A stretch of 64,000 bases of DNA from an uncultured Burkholderiaceae bacterium (GCA_944390675.1 CALXQR010000007.1:1-64000), one strand, 5' to 3'. Positions 27,948 to 37,132 are shown, counted from the stretch's first letter. The notes: a model not told the origin generated them from the sequence alone. Numbers and translations: made by a program.

Positions 27948-28646
27948 TTAGTCCTTTAAATAGTATTCAACTGTGGTCACCACTCTGACGCGCTTCATAT
28001 AGGGCGTGTTGCTGTCTCGGTCGTAAATCGTGAATTGCCCTTGAGAGGCGCGGCGGATTTTGCCCAATTCGCTATCACTGTCTTCGGCAAATTTTTGCGC
28101 GGTTGAGCGAGCATTCTTAGTTGCCTCTTCTACCATTTCCGGCTTAATGGCATTTAACCCATTAAAGGAAAATTGTGTGCGGTAGTTTTGCGTGAAAAGC
28201 ACACCGTGTTGGATCAACTCAGATTGATTGACCATTGCTTTTAAAACAGTGGAAACGTCTTCAGTGGCAACGGAAACCGCTAATTCCATGCGATAGCGCT
28301 CCGGCGGCAGGTTGTTGCCGTAAAAGTCCGCGTGCAAGTCTTGGACCGTGGGTGTTCCTTCGGAAATGTCTTCCGCTTTGATGCCTTGGTTGATTAAAAA
28401 TTGCCGAATCTCTTGGCTTTGTGTCTTCGCTTTTTCGTAAAGCGCGCTTAGATCATTACCGGTTACTCGAAAAGTTACGGGCCAGATGACGTAGTCGGCT
28501 GCCACATTTCTTTCTGCTAAACCTTTGACGGTGACCACTCGGTCGCGGTCTACAAAGTGATCAATGCCTGCTTTAAGCGAAACGCCGACAGAGGCGATGC
28601 CGACGGCAACGCAGACGCCGGCGATCAAATTTTGCTGAATAGTCAT
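27948..28646 (-). CDS. SIMPL-domain periplasmic/membrane-anchored protein
   Basis: 232 residues with an N-terminal hydrophobic anchor (LIAGVCVAVGIASVGVSL). The SIMPL/DUF541 domain (~40-230) includes VVTVKGLAERNVAADYVIWPVTF and the repeat near KNARSTAQKFAEDSDSELGKI. SIMPL proteins are uncharacterised envelope proteins (YggE relatives). I chose ATG 28646, preceded by GAGGT at the right distance; an in-frame ATG four codons upstream (28658) is possible. Confidence 0.82.
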   Translation of the reverse strand: MTIQQNLIAGVCVAVGIASVGVSLKAGIDHFVDRDRVVTVKGLAERNVAADYVIWPVTFRVTGNDLSALYEKAKTQSQEIRQFLINQGIKAEDISEGTPTVQDLHADFYGNNLPPERYRMELAVSVATEDVSTVLKAMVNQSELIQHGVLFTQNYRTQFSFNGLNAIKPEMVEEATKNARSTAQKFAEDSDSELGKIRRASQGQFTIYDRDSNTPYMKRVRVVTTVEYYLKD

Positions 28647-28737
28647 CTTGTACCTCATTGTCTGATTTTTTCTCTATGTTAAAGAAAAAAGAGGGCAAGA
28701 CCGGCAAATTTTTCAATTTGTCATCTTTCTAACAGGT

Positions 28738-28775
28738 GCGAAAAAAAAACGGAACCGTTTGATTCCGTTTTTCGC
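28738..28775 (-). terminator. Intrinsic terminator of the MATE gene
   Basis: On the minus strand, AAAAACGGAA and TTCCGTTTTT pair around an 8-nt loop and continue into nine T, 15 nt after the MATE stop codon. Confidence 0.88.
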
Positions 28776-28790
28776 AAAAGAGAGTTTTTT

Positions 28791-30203
28791 CTACTGAGCC
28801 ATTTCAGCGGCTTTTTTAGCAACCGCCTCTTCTTCTTTTGTGCGTGTTTTCGCCACAAAGAGTGCCGTAACGGCCAAGCAGATACCGGCTAAGCAAAGAC
28901 CCAACGCGGTCATGCCCCAGAAGCCGTAGGCGGCAAGGGGAGCGGTGAAGGGCTCACCGATGAAGGCGATGTAATAGCCGCCCAATAGACCAACGCCCCA
29001 GAGCAAAACACCGTAAATAATCATCGGCCAGAAGGTGACTCGGTAGCCTCTAAGTGCAAAGGAGCTCACGCACTGCATGGCATCAAAGACGTGGTAGAGA
29101 ATACCGAAAATAATCAATGAGTAGCCGATGCGGATGACGGTTTCATCATTGGTGTAAAGAGAAAGGAGAAAGCCGCGACCGACAAAAAGCGAAAGTGCGA
29201 CAATCGCCGCAATAATCACGGCGGTGGTCAGGCACCGTTTGGTGGCTTTTTCTGCCACGCTTGCCCAGCCGGCCCCCAAGCACTGAGAAACCAAGACTGT
29301 GCAGGCGATACCGATTGAGAGCGCAATCATGTAGCAAAGACCGGTGATATTGGCCACGATTTGGTGAGCGGAGACCGTTACAGCGCCGAATCGGGAAATA
29401 AAAATCGCCATGAGGGTAAAGGAGCTCACTTCAAAGAATGTCGATAACCCAATCGGAATGCCGATTTTAAGCTGCGCCCACATGGCCTTAAGGTCCGGCC
29501 CGTAGTAGCGCTTGCAGCGCATCTGCGTGTAAAAAGCGTCTTTCTTCCAAACAAAGATGTAGACAAAGAAAGACAGCCACGTGAGAATGGTCGAAGACAT
29601 GGCGGCACCTGCCCCGCCCATCGCGTCAAAACCCAACCAGCCGTACATGAATATAGCGTTAAGCGGCGCTTTGAGCACCACCATCGCTAACGACACGTAC
29701 ATGGTGACTTTGGGGCGCGATACGGCGGCATTTAACGCCACGAAAGCGCGGCCGCCCAACGCGGCGGGCAGCCCCATCATGCTGATCATGAGGTACTGCG
29801 CAGCCATGGTTTTGACTGGACCTTGCGCTTGCGCAAGGCCTGTCCAAAGATTCGTGCAGCCTAAAAGCGGCATGCCGATAAAGCAAAGAATGAGCGCAAG
29901 CCACAGGCACTGCGAGAGCTCAAAGCCGATCTTTTCGTATTGGCGGGCGCCGAAATGGTGACCTGCGAGCGGGCTCATGCCCTGCAAAATACCCACCAGT
30001 CCCATGAAAATCATGATCATGGAGGCAAGACCCAAGGCAATCGCGGCCAAGTGATCGGCGCCTAAGTGGCCCGCCATAACCGTATCAATAGTGCCGCCGC
30101 CCACAATGGCAATGTTGGCCACAAAGATAGGGCCTGCCAATTTGGCGATGGCGCGCGCAGAAATGTCCGGGGGCGTCAGGCGTTTAGGAAGCGGATGCGA
30201 CAT
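28791..30203 (-). CDS. MATE-family multidrug efflux transporter
   Basis: 470 residues with twelve predicted membrane helices in two MATE repeats. First repeat: LAGPIFVANIAIVGGGTIDTVMAG and GHHFGARQYEKIG. Second repeat: IGIPIGLSTFFEVSSFTLMA and VSQCLGAGWASVAEKATK. Family members use a Na+ or H+ gradient to export cationic drugs. A Lys/Glu-rich C-terminal tail ends the protein. The start overlaps the stop of the upstream GT-C gene (TAATG), implying coupled translation. Confidence 0.92.
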   Translation of the reverse strand: MSHPLPKRLTPPDISARAIAKLAGPIFVANIAIVGGGTIDTVMAGHLGADHLAAIALGLASMIMIFMGLVGILQGMSPLAGHHFGARQYEKIGFELSQCLWLALILCFIGMPLLGCTNLWTGLAQAQGPVKTMAAQYLMISMMGLPAALGGRAFVALNAAVSRPKVTMYVSLAMVVLKAPLNAIFMYGWLGFDAMGGAGAAMSSTILTWLSFFVYIFVWKKDAFYTQMRCKRYYGPDLKAMWAQLKIGIPIGLSTFFEVSSFTLMAIFISRFGAVTVSAHQIVANITGLCYMIALSIGIACTVLVSQCLGAGWASVAEKATKRCLTTAVIIAAIVALSLFVGRGFLLSLYTNDETVIRIGYSLIIFGILYHVFDAMQCVSSFALRGYRVTFWPMIIYGVLLWGVGLLGGYYIAFIGEPFTAPLAAYGFWGMTALGLCLAGICLAVTALFVAKTRTKEEEAVAKKAAEMAQ

Positions 30204-31918
30204 TATTCACCTTGTTCAATCAGAACAAACCTCTCACGGTCACGCGGCCGGTTGTATCGGCCCAGAACAGAGGACTCGGAGTAGGCACTGTCTTTAAAGG
30301 CACGCTCGGTCGTAAACACAAAGCGGCACTGGATATTTTCTTTGAGTTCGAGGCCGTAGTAGTTAAATAACACTTCTTTGGTCGGATCCAACTCTTGCGG
30401 CTCAATGCAGTCTGAGGGTTTCGCATGGGCATGAAAGTCCGTGAGCGCCTCTTGCACGACCGGCTCAAAACTGCGTGCACGATCAATGACCGGCTCAAAG
30501 AGATAAACCGTCGTGAGCGCAAGCGCGGTGATGCCCGCGGCGGCAAGCCACGGTCCCTTCCAGGCTACGACCTGCGAATGGTTCATGCGCCAAAGAACAA
30601 GGGCGAGCCAGGCAAGCAGCGTTACAAAACAGAGCACAAAAAGAAGTCCGTGCAAAGTAGCGGGAATGCCCGGCGCTAAATTAATGATGGACTTGCTCAT
30701 CTTGGGCGGCCAGCCAGTTTGCCAAGCGATGAAATAAACCCAGATCGTAACGATAGCCAGGGTGAAAACCGTGGCGGAGAACCAGTCAAGGATATTGCCT
30801 TCGGAACGGCGGGCAGACATGAGTCCAAAAGCACCGAGAATGCAAAGCGGCACGGTGAGCGTCATCAGCATTCGTTCGCCGGAGACGTGACCCAACAAAG
30901 AAAAAACAGCTAGGCCAATGAAAATCAAAAGCGGCAGTTTGATGTGCGTGCGATCGAGCTGCTTTCTGAAGGCATAAAGCGCTAAAAGAGCAAAGGGCCA
31001 CAGCGGCCAGAGAAACCAGATGAAGTTCTCAAGCATCCATTTGAGCTCGAAACTTCTCATGGTGCCCAGAACGTCAAGTTGAGCGGCCCACCAAACATCA
31101 AACCATGCGTCTACGGTTTCGATAGCCACCGCCACAGCCAAAATCGGCCAAATAAAGAAAGTGGCACAGGCGGCGACAATAATCAGCGTGGCGCGGTTGA
31201 TGAAGGGGGTGTCATAGGCGTGAACACGCGCATGAATAAAGAGCGCGATCACAAGCAGAGAGACGCCCGCAAAGAGATTAGCTGTCAGCACTGCGCAGCC
31301 GATGGTAATGCCGGTGAATAGGGGGGCCAGCACATCGCGTCTGAAGGTCCACGCCAGTGAGAAAAAGAAAGCGGCAACAATTGCGACCAAAGCGGTCTCA
31401 ACGTAGAGCTGACGCATCGGGACAAAAAGCCCGAAAGTCGCCACAAACATTAAAAGGGCGCCGTCGGCCACCACACGCCCATAATCAATGGGTGAGGCTT
31501 CCCCGCCAAAGGCAAGGACCACGGGCTGCGCTTCCGCGCGGCGGGCCAAATACCACGTGCCGTACCAAACGCTTGAAGTGGCAATGGCAAACCAGACGAG
31601 AACACTCAGACGGCTCGCGCTGGCTTCAGAAAAGAGAAAACCGAAAAGTTTGGCAAAAATCGCCGATACCCACAGACTCAAGGGGCCGTTGGTGACATAT
31701 TCAGAAGAACCCAACTGCGGCAGCAACCACGCAGCCGCATCACCGTTAATCATCGTGTGAACGAGAGCGAAAGAGGTCAGCTCGTAGGAACTCCAGAAGT
31801 CGCGGGACAATAATCCCGGGATGATGAAAAGCATCAGAAGGGCAAGTAAGGCCATTCTGGGAAGCTTTCTGGCCGAGGCGGCCGAGGCGACAACCGGAGA
31901 GGGACGTTCTTCAAACAT
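30203..31918 (-). CDS. ArnT/PMT-like GT-C family membrane protein
   Basis: 571 residues. About a dozen helices are followed by a C-terminal soluble region (~470-571, from FEPVIDRARSFEPVV to the Arg/Glu-rich end). The layout matches Burkholderiales ArnT-like glycosyltransferases (GT39/83), which move lipid-linked sugars onto lipid A or proteins. The catalytic first loop, expected to hold adjacent acidic residues, reads GLLSRDFWSSYELTS, so only D and E remain in altered spacing. Activity is therefore uncertain. It is coupled to the MATE gene downstream. Confidence 0.65.
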   Translation of the reverse strand: MFEERPSPVVASAASARKLPRMALLALLMLFIIPGLLSRDFWSSYELTSFALVHTMINGDAAAWLLPQLGSSEYVTNGPLSLWVSAIFAKLFGFLFSEASASRLSVLVWFAIATSSVWYGTWYLARRAEAQPVVLAFGGEASPIDYGRVVADGALLMFVATFGLFVPMRQLYVETALVAIVAAFFFSLAWTFRRDVLAPLFTGITIGCAVLTANLFAGVSLLVIALFIHARVHAYDTPFINRATLIIVAACATFFIWPILAVAVAIETVDAWFDVWWAAQLDVLGTMRSFELKWMLENFIWFLWPLWPFALLALYAFRKQLDRTHIKLPLLIFIGLAVFSLLGHVSGERMLMTLTVPLCILGAFGLMSARRSEGNILDWFSATVFTLAIVTIWVYFIAWQTGWPPKMSKSIINLAPGIPATLHGLLFVLCFVTLLAWLALVLWRMNHSQVVAWKGPWLAAAGITALALTTVYLFEPVIDRARSFEPVVQEALTDFHAHAKPSDCIEPQELDPTKEVLFNYYGLELKENIQCRFVFTTERAFKDSAYSESSVLGRYNRPRDRERFVLIEQGE

Positions 31919-31959
31919 GAATCTGTATGGGTTAATGAATTTGACTTAGCTATTGTAAC

Positions 31960-31992
31960 GAAAAAGGCAGTCTGTATTGATTGCAGACTGCC
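31960..31992 (-). terminator. Intrinsic terminator of rpmE2
   Basis: GGCAGTCTG/CAGACTGCC with a 9-nt loop is followed by TTTTTC on the minus strand, about 28 nt past the L31 stop codon. Confidence 0.88.
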
Positions 31993-32019
31993 CTTTGCGA
32001 GAAACTTTCGAAACGAAAA

Positions 32020-32280
32020 TTACTTCGCAGCCTTCTTGCCGAGGTTGGCATACTTGGCGCGGAATTTTTCCACGCGGCCGGCTTCAACGATACGCGTTTG
32101 AGCGCCCGTGTAGAACGGATGGCTTTCAGAAGACGTATCAAGTTTGATGAGCGGATAGGTCACACCGTCAATTTCAACCGTTTCCTTGGTTTGAGCGGTT
32201 GACTTGATGATGAACGTCTTGTTGATGGACAAATCGCAGAAGGCCACTTCGCGATATTCGGGGTGAATACCTTGTTTCAT
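32020..32280 (-). CDS. rpmE2: 50S ribosomal protein L31 type B
   Basis: 86 residues: [18 protein letters not shown], then [23 protein letters not shown]. This is the zinc-independent type-B form, lacking the CxxC pairs of zinc-binding L31. It has its own promoter and a ~105-nt structured leader. The ribosome site AGGAAA precedes the ATG. Confidence 0.95.
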   Translation of the reverse strand: MKQGIHPEYREVAFCDLSINKTFIIKSTAQTKETVEIDGVTYPLIKLDTSSESHPFYTGAQTRIVEAGRVEKFRAKYANLGKKAAK

Positions 32281-32420
32281 TGTATTGTTTTCCTATAAAT
32301 ACTTCGGTCGCCCTGAGTGCCTTGCGCACGTGCCTCGCTATCTCGAGGTCTTACCGCGGGCATGCAACTCCACGTTCCGACAAGAGCCGGAATTATCTAA
32401 TAAATTCCGATAAATAGCAA
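32281..32420 (-). promoter_or_regulatory. rpmE2 promoter and structured 5' leader
   Basis: On the minus strand TTGCTA (32420-32415) and GATAAT (32397-32392) are spaced by 17 nt, giving a good sigma-70 promoter. The transcript would carry a ~105-nt leader with three small hairpins: CCGG..TTGTCGG near 32385, CCTCG/CGAGG near 32345, and GTGC/GCAC near 32325. Leaders of L31 genes in other bacteria can mediate autoregulation, so this one is a candidate. Confidence 0.6.
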
Positions 32421-32518
32421 GTTTTTTAACACAAAACCCTTACTTGTTAATCCTATCAAGCAAAAAAAACTATCACGCTAATAGAAAATCAAATAAATCA
32501 AACATTTAGATACATAAA

Positions 32519-32533
32519 TAAGAATAATTCTCA
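32519..32533 (+). promoter_or_regulatory. Fur-box-like operator upstream of dps
   Basis: TAAGAATAATTCTCA is a 7-1-7 inverted repeat with one mismatch between arms. It matches the Fur consensus TGATAAT-N-ATTATCA at 11 of 14 arm positions. It sits just upstream of a TATGAT -10 (32545-32550), overlapping the expected -35. Iron-dependent control of the downstream Dps gene is inferred. Confidence 0.6.
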
Positions 32534-32586
32534 ATAAAATCATGTATGATTAAATCAAAAGTTTTGAAGCAAAAAGGAGAAATGAG

Positions 32587-33048
32587 ATGACATGTACGAA
32601 GAAACTTAATACGTATTTGGCTAACTTAGCAGTCTGGAATGTGAAATTGCATAACTTGCACTGGAACGTGACAGGTCACTACTTTAAACCTCTACATGAA
32701 ATGACCGAATCGATCTATGACGAGGTATTTGAGGCTTTTGATTCAGTGGCAGAAATTCTTAAAATGAAAGGCGAAATGCCACTAGCCACCATGAGTGAGT
32801 ATCTGAGTGCCGCTACTCTTAAAGAGGTGACTGCAAAAGACTTTTCTGCTCATGAGGTTGTGGCAATGATTGAAGAAGACATGAAGCTCATGAACGCTTT
32901 GGCTTTGGAAATTCGAAACGATGCCGCACAATCTGATGACTTTGAAGTGCAATCAATGTTTGAAGGTTATGTGGCAGGATTTTCTAAGCAGTTGTGGTTC
33001 ATTCGTGCGATGAAAACGCGCCACGAATGTGGCTGCCACGCTCACTGA
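32587..33048 (+). CDS. dps: Dps-family ferritin-like DNA-binding/iron-storage protein
   Basis: 153 residues. The inter-subunit ferroxidase residues of Dps are visible in HNLHWNVTGHYFKPLHEM and DEVFEAFDSVAEIL. The spacing and the GEMPLATMSEYL segment resemble the Firmicutes/Dpr-like branch more than E. coli Dps. There is no long basic N-terminal tail, so DNA binding may be weak. The C-terminus RHECGCHAH is Cys/His-rich, unusual for Dps and a possible metal site. AAGGAGA ribosome site. Sits behind a Fur-like box. Confidence 0.88.
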   Translation: MTCTKKLNTYLANLAVWNVKLHNLHWNVTGHYFKPLHEMTESIYDEVFEAFDSVAEILKMKGEMPLATMSEYLSAATLKEVTAKDFSAHEVVAMIEEDMKLMNALALEIRNDAAQSDDFEVQSMFEGYVAGFSKQLWFIRAMKTRHECGCHAH

Positions 33049-33068
33049 TCGTTAATTTAAGTTTTCTC

Positions 33069-33102
33069 AAAAGGTCTTCAATATATCGAAGGCCTTTTTT
33101 TG
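33069..33102 (+). terminator. Intrinsic terminator of dps
   Basis: AAAAGGTCTTC/GAAGGCCTTTT (one G-T pair), 8-nt loop, run of seven T. Confidence 0.88.
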
Positions 33103-33178
33103 TCTTTTTGCGTATTTTAAATTCCAACTCAACTGCCTATAATCAGCCACCTCATTAATTAAAAGAAAGGTCAGCGCC

Positions 33179-34351
33179 ATGGCTCAGGAAGAGACCGGTG
33201 CTCTCAAGCTTTGGGCCCCCGTTATTGGGCTCACGTTATCGGCTTTTATATTCAATACTTCTGAGTTTATTCCGATCGGGCTCTTAAGCGATATTGCCCG
33301 AGACTTTCACATTACAGAATCCCAGGCAGGGATGATTATTACGGTTTACGCATGGATCGTGACGGTGCTGTCGCTTCCCTTGATGCTTTTGGCTTCCAAA
33401 ATTGAATTTAAGCGCCTGCTTTTGGGTATTTTGGGGCTTTTTGTTGTCAGTCACTTTCTCTCGGCTGTGGCGCCAAGCTACCTCACACTGATGCTTTCCC
33501 GCGCCGGGGTGGCTTTTTCACACTCTATTTTCTGGTCAATCGCTTCGCCCTTAGCCGTTCGAATCGCTCCTCAAGGCAAACGCGCGACAGCTCTCAGTCT
33601 TGTGGTGACGGGCACCGCGGTTGCGATGATCGCGGGTTTGCCGCTTGGGCGCATGGTGGGGCTCTACATGGGGTGGCGCGCAACCTTTTTCTCTATCGGC
33701 CTTGTTGCTTTGGCGGTTACGCTTTTCTTGCTTTTTATTTTTCCCCGTGTGCCTGCCAACACCCGAGGTTCCTCCATTGCAAAACTACCTGCTATTTTGA
33801 AAAATCCGGGTCTGATCGGTGTCTACGTTTTGACGGCGCTCATCTTTACCGCCAATTTCACAGCCTACAGCTACATTGAGCCCTTCATGGCTCAGGTGGC
33901 GCAAATGCCTGAGAGTGAAATTACCTTTTCGCTTACGCTTTTTGGCGTAGCGGGTATTTTGGCAAGCGTCCTCTTCTCGCGCTGCTATGAGCAGTTTCCC
34001 AAATTTTTCTTTGCAACGGGAACTTTCGGTTTAGGCATTTTCTTGGCACTGCTGCAGCTTTCGAGTGCCCACATTTGGAGCGCTATGCTCTTGTGCGTTT
34101 TCTGGGGCATCACCTTTACGATCTTCGGCTTGGTTTTCCAATCGGTGGTCATCAAGCTTGAGCCTCAGGCAACGCCTATTGCTATGTCGATTTATTCGGG
34201 TATTGCCAATGTCGGCATCGGAAGCGGCGCTTTGGTGGGCGGCTGGGTTTGCGCGGCGCCTGCCATTGAGTCGATCGGTTATGCCGGTGCGGCTTTTGCG
34301 TTTGTGGGCGGCATCATTTGTTTTGCGATGCTCAGACATTTCCTTAAATAG
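33179..34351 (+). CDS. MFS exporter of the sugar-efflux (SotB) type
   Basis: 390 residues and twelve helices. The N-terminal half closely follows E. coli SotB: AFIFNTSEFIPIGLLSDIARDF, ITVYAWIVTVLSLPLM and ALSLVVTGTAVAMIAGLPLGR (MFS motif C region). Further shared motifs are FTAYSYIEPF and a C-terminal IYSGIANVGIGSGALVG. SotB-type DHA1 transporters export arabinose/IPTG-like sugars or drugs; the substrate here is unknown. AAAGGTC ribosome site; monocistronic. Confidence 0.85.
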   Translation: MAQEETGALKLWAPVIGLTLSAFIFNTSEFIPIGLLSDIARDFHITESQAGMIITVYAWIVTVLSLPLMLLASKIEFKRLLLGILGLFVVSHFLSAVAPSYLTLMLSRAGVAFSHSIFWSIASPLAVRIAPQGKRATALSLVVTGTAVAMIAGLPLGRMVGLYMGWRATFFSIGLVALAVTLFLLFIFPRVPANTRGSSIAKLPAILKNPGLIGVYVLTALIFTANFTAYSYIEPFMAQVAQMPESEITFSLTLFGVAGILASVLFSRCYEQFPKFFFATGTFGLGIFLALLQLSSAHIWSAMLLCVFWGITFTIFGLVFQSVVIKLEPQATPIAMSIYSGIANVGIGSGALVGGWVCAAPAIESIGYAGAAFAFVGGIICFAMLRHFLK

Positions 34352-34352
34352 C

Positions 34353-34376
34353 AAAAGCGGCTCCGATTGGAGCCGC
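34353..34376 (-). terminator. Hairpin terminator between the MFS gene and rho
   Basis: A perfect GCGGCTCC/GGAGCCGC stem with a 4-nt loop. On the minus strand it is followed by TTTTGC, so it mainly serves rho. Confidence 0.65.
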
Positions 34377-34406
34377 CTTGCAAAGCCTTGCGGATTTTTT
34401 GAGCGA

Positions 34407-35669
34407 TTAGCCGCCTCGACGCATCAGGTCGAAGAAGTCGGCGTTGCTCTTTGTGGCCTTTAGGCGTTCGAGCAGGAATTCCATCGCTTCGACTTCGTCC
34501 ATATCGCTCAAAAGCTTTCTCAAAATCCAAACCTTCTGCAGCACATCGGGCTTGAGCAAGAGCTCTTCGCGGCGAGTGCCGGAGCGAAGCACGTTGATAG
34601 CAGGATAAATGCGCTTTTCAGCCAGACGGCGCTCAAGATGCACTTCCATGTTGCCCGTGCCCTTGAATTCTTCGTAAATCACATCATCCATGCGGCTGCC
34701 GGTGTCTACCAAAGCCGTGGCGATGATGGTGAGCGAGCCGCCTTCTTCAAGATTGCGCGCAGCGCCGAAAACACGTTTCGGACGGTGAAGGGCGTTGGCA
34801 TCCACGCCGCCCGAGAGTACGCGGCCGGAAGTGGGCATCACGTTATTGTAGGCGCGGGCCAAACGCGTGATGGAGTCAAGCAAAATCACCACATCTTTCT
34901 TGCTTTCTGCCAAACGTTTTGCCTTTTCAATTACCATTTCAGTGACCTGCACGTGACGGGAAGCCGGTTCATCGAAGGTACTGGCCACCACTTCGCCCTT
35001 AACCGTACGCTGCATTTCGGTAACTTCTTCAGGACGTTCGTCAATGAGCAATACGAAGAGCACGCAGTCGGGGTGGTTCGCGGTAATGGCGTGAGCGATG
35101 TGCTGCATCAAAACCGTTTTACCGCTCTTCGGAGAGGCAACGATTAAAGCGCGCTGACCTTTGCCGATCGGAGCGATCATGTCAATGACGCGGCCGGTGA
35201 GATTTTCGTCGCCGCGGATATCACGCTCGAGCACCAAGTGCTCATTGGGGAAAAGCGGCGTGAGGTTTTCAAAAAGAATACGGTGCTTGAGGTTTTCTGG
35301 CGCCTGGCCGTTAACCTTTTCAACTTTAACGAGTGCGAAATAACGTTCGCCTTCTTTCGGGGTGCGGACTTCGCCTTCGATGGAGTCACCCGTGTGCAAG
35401 TTAAAACGACGGATTTGCGAGGGAGAGATGTAAATGTCGTCCGTGCTTGCGAGATAAGAGGTTTCAGGGCTTCTTAAAAAGCCGAATCCGTCAGGGAGAA
35501 TTTCAAGCGTGCCGTCACCGAAGATCTGTTCGCCTTCTTTGGCGCGTTTTTTCAAAATGGCAAACATCAGTTCTTGTTTGCGCATGCGGTTGGCATTTTC
35601 GATGCCGAGATCAAGAGCCCAGTCCAAGAGCTTGGAGACATGCAACGATTTGAGTTCGGAAAGATGCAT
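34407..35669 (-). CDS. rho: Transcription termination factor Rho
   Basis: Hexameric RNA-dependent ATPase/helicase, 420 residues, normal length. The N-terminal Rho-N helix bundle ([18 protein letters not shown]) and cold-shock-like RNA-binding fold ([19 protein letters not shown]) are followed by Walker [13 protein letters not shown] and Walker [17 protein letters not shown]. The Q-loop [11 protein letters not shown] and R-loop region are also present. It is downstream of trxA on the same strand, the usual trxA-rho order, with a hairpin between. Confidence 0.97.
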   Translation of the reverse strand: MHLSELKSLHVSKLLDWALDLGIENANRMRKQELMFAILKKRAKEGEQIFGDGTLEILPDGFGFLRSPETSYLASTDDIYISPSQIRRFNLHTGDSIEGEVRTPKEGERYFALVKVEKVNGQAPENLKHRILFENLTPLFPNEHLVLERDIRGDENLTGRVIDMIAPIGKGQRALIVASPKSGKTVLMQHIAHAITANHPDCVLFVLLIDERPEEVTEMQRTVKGEVVASTFDEPASRHVQVTEMVIEKAKRLAESKKDVVILLDSITRLARAYNNVMPTSGRVLSGGVDANALHRPKRVFGAARNLEEGGSLTIIATALVDTGSRMDDVIYEEFKGTGNMEVHLERRLAEKRIYPAINVLRSGTRREELLLKPDVLQKVWILRKLLSDMDEVEAMEFLLERLKATKSNADFFDLMRRGG

Positions 35670-35767
35670 TTGAATCTATTGAATTATTTATTGAAAAGGC
35701 AGGGGAAGGCAGAATTGCTTTCACCGCTGTTCTGATCATGAAAAATTAAAGGATTTTTATTTAGGCA

Positions 35768-35794
35768 CCGCTTTGAGCGGAAGGCTCAAAGCGG
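35768..35794. other. Strong hairpin between trxA and rho
   Basis: A perfect 11-bp stem (CCGCTTTGAGC/GCTCAAAGCGG) with a 5-nt loop. No T-run follows on either strand, so it could be a Rho-independent pause, an RNA-processing or stability element, or part of the rho leader rather than a plain terminator. Confidence 0.55.
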
Positions 35795-35809
35795 ATTCGG
35801 GGGTGCATT

Positions 35810-36127
35810 CTAAACGAATTGATTTAAAAAATCTTCCAACTGGGACGCTCCCATTGAGCCCACATGTTGCTGAACAAGTTCGCCGTTTTCATAAACGACC
35901 AATGTCGGGATGGAACGAACACCTAATTTCGCGGCATAGTCACTTGCTTCGTCAACGTTGTACTTGCAGATGCGAAGCTTGCCGTCAAACTTTTCAGCGG
36001 CCGTTTCCAAGTGCGGAGCCAAGGCGCGGCACGGACCGCACCAGGGGGCCCAGAAATCCACCACGACGACGCCTTGCGCCGTTTCGGCTTCATAGTTGGA
36101 GTCATTTAAGTGAACAATAGCGCTCAT
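35810..36127 (-). CDS. trxA: Thioredoxin
   Basis: 105-residue dithiol-disulfide oxidoreductase with VVDFWAPWCGPCRALAPHLE (WCGPC active site) and the cis-proline loop RSIPTLVVYENGE. ATG 36127 is chosen because AAGGTG lies 5 nt upstream; a longer frame to 36148 would add seven residues upstream of that ribosome site. Confidence 0.96.
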   Translation of the reverse strand: MSAIVHLNDSNYEAETAQGVVVVDFWAPWCGPCRALAPHLETAAEKFDGKLRICKYNVDEASDYAAKLGVRSIPTLVVYENGELVQQHVGSMGASQLEDFLNQFV

Positions 36128-36274
36128 TTTTTCACCTTCTGATATCAAAAATTAAAACTTTCTCGCCGAAGAAGTCTTCAGCTCTTTGCTTCTGTCAGCA
36201 TAACGGATTTTCAGTTGTTTTGGAATTTGAAATTGACTATCCGAATAATAGATTTTGAAGACTTTGCCGTGAGC

Positions 36275-36304
36275 AAAAAAACAATCGCCCGGCTAGCGGG
36301 CGAT
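36275..36304 (-). terminator. Intrinsic terminator of fabI
   Basis: ATCGCCCG/CGGGCGAT stem with a 5-nt loop, followed on the minus strand by TGTTTTTTTTG, 21 nt past the fabI stop. Confidence 0.9.
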
Positions 36305-36325
36305 CATTAGAAAAAAACGACAAGA

Positions 36326-37132
36326 TTATTCTTGAGTTTCTTCTTGCTTATTAACTTGCCCCGCCATGGCTTGGAAACCGCCGTCAACGTAAACGGTTTC
36401 AGCGGTGATGCCGCGCGCGTAGTCAGAAAGCAGGAACGCAGCTGTGCGGCCGATATCTTCAAGCGTAATGGTCGTACGAAGCGGCGAGACGTCGCGAGCG
36501 TGCGAGAGCATCTTTTGGAAATCTTTAATGCCGCTAGCGGCAAGGGTGCGGATCGGGCCGCTTGAGAGTGCGTTCACACGGATGCCTTCTGCGCCCATGT
36601 CAGCGGCCATGTAGCGGGTTACAGCTTCAAGCGCGGCTTTGGCAACACCCATCGTGTTGTAGTTCGGCACCACTTTTTCCGCGCCCAAGAAGGAAAGCGT
36701 TAAAAGCGAAGCGTCATGGCCCTTCATTTGAGGCAGGAACGCTTTGCCCAGCGCGGCAAACGAATAAGCGGAAATATTAATGGCGGTCAGGAACCCCTCA
36801 CGGCTTAATCCTTCAAGGAAAGAACCTTCAATGGCTTCACGCGGCGCCCAAGCGATGGAGTGCACAAAACCGTCAAAACCTTCGGGCCAGACTTCTTTGA
36901 CGCGGGCGGCAGCGGCTTCAATACTTTCGTCGCTTGCAACATTTAATTGAATGACGGCGGCAGCGCCAAAATCTTCCGCGAAACGATCAAGACGCGAGCG
37001 AAAACGTTCATTGTTATAAGTAAGGATGAGTTCGGCGCCTTCTTCTTTGCATGCCTTAGCGATGCCGTAGGCGATTGAACGATTAGAGGAAATACCGGTG
37101 ATCAGCAGTTTTTTGCCCGTCAGTAAAGCCAT
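36326..37132 (-). CDS. fabI: Enoyl-ACP reductase (NADH), FabI
   Basis: Last reduction step of fatty-acid elongation; target of triclosan-type inhibitors. 268 residues. NAD-binding KLLITGISSNRSIAYGIA, SIAWAPREAIEG and the catalytic pair in VVPNYNTMGVAKAAL (Tyr-x6-Lys), then RVNALSSGPIRTLAASGI. The C-terminal tail KQEETQE is polar and slightly extended. It diverges from a FabK/nitronate-monooxygenase-like gene. Confidence 0.95.
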   Translation of the reverse strand: MALLTGKKLLITGISSNRSIAYGIAKACKEEGAELILTYNNERFRSRLDRFAEDFGAAAVIQLNVASDESIEAAAARVKEVWPEGFDGFVHSIAWAPREAIEGSFLEGLSREGFLTAINISAYSFAALGKAFLPQMKGHDASLLTLSFLGAEKVVPNYNTMGVAKAALEAVTRYMAADMGAEGIRVNALSSGPIRTLAASGIKDFQKMLSHARDVSPLRTTITLEDIGRTAAFLLSDYARGITAETVYVDGGFQAMAGQVNKQEETQE

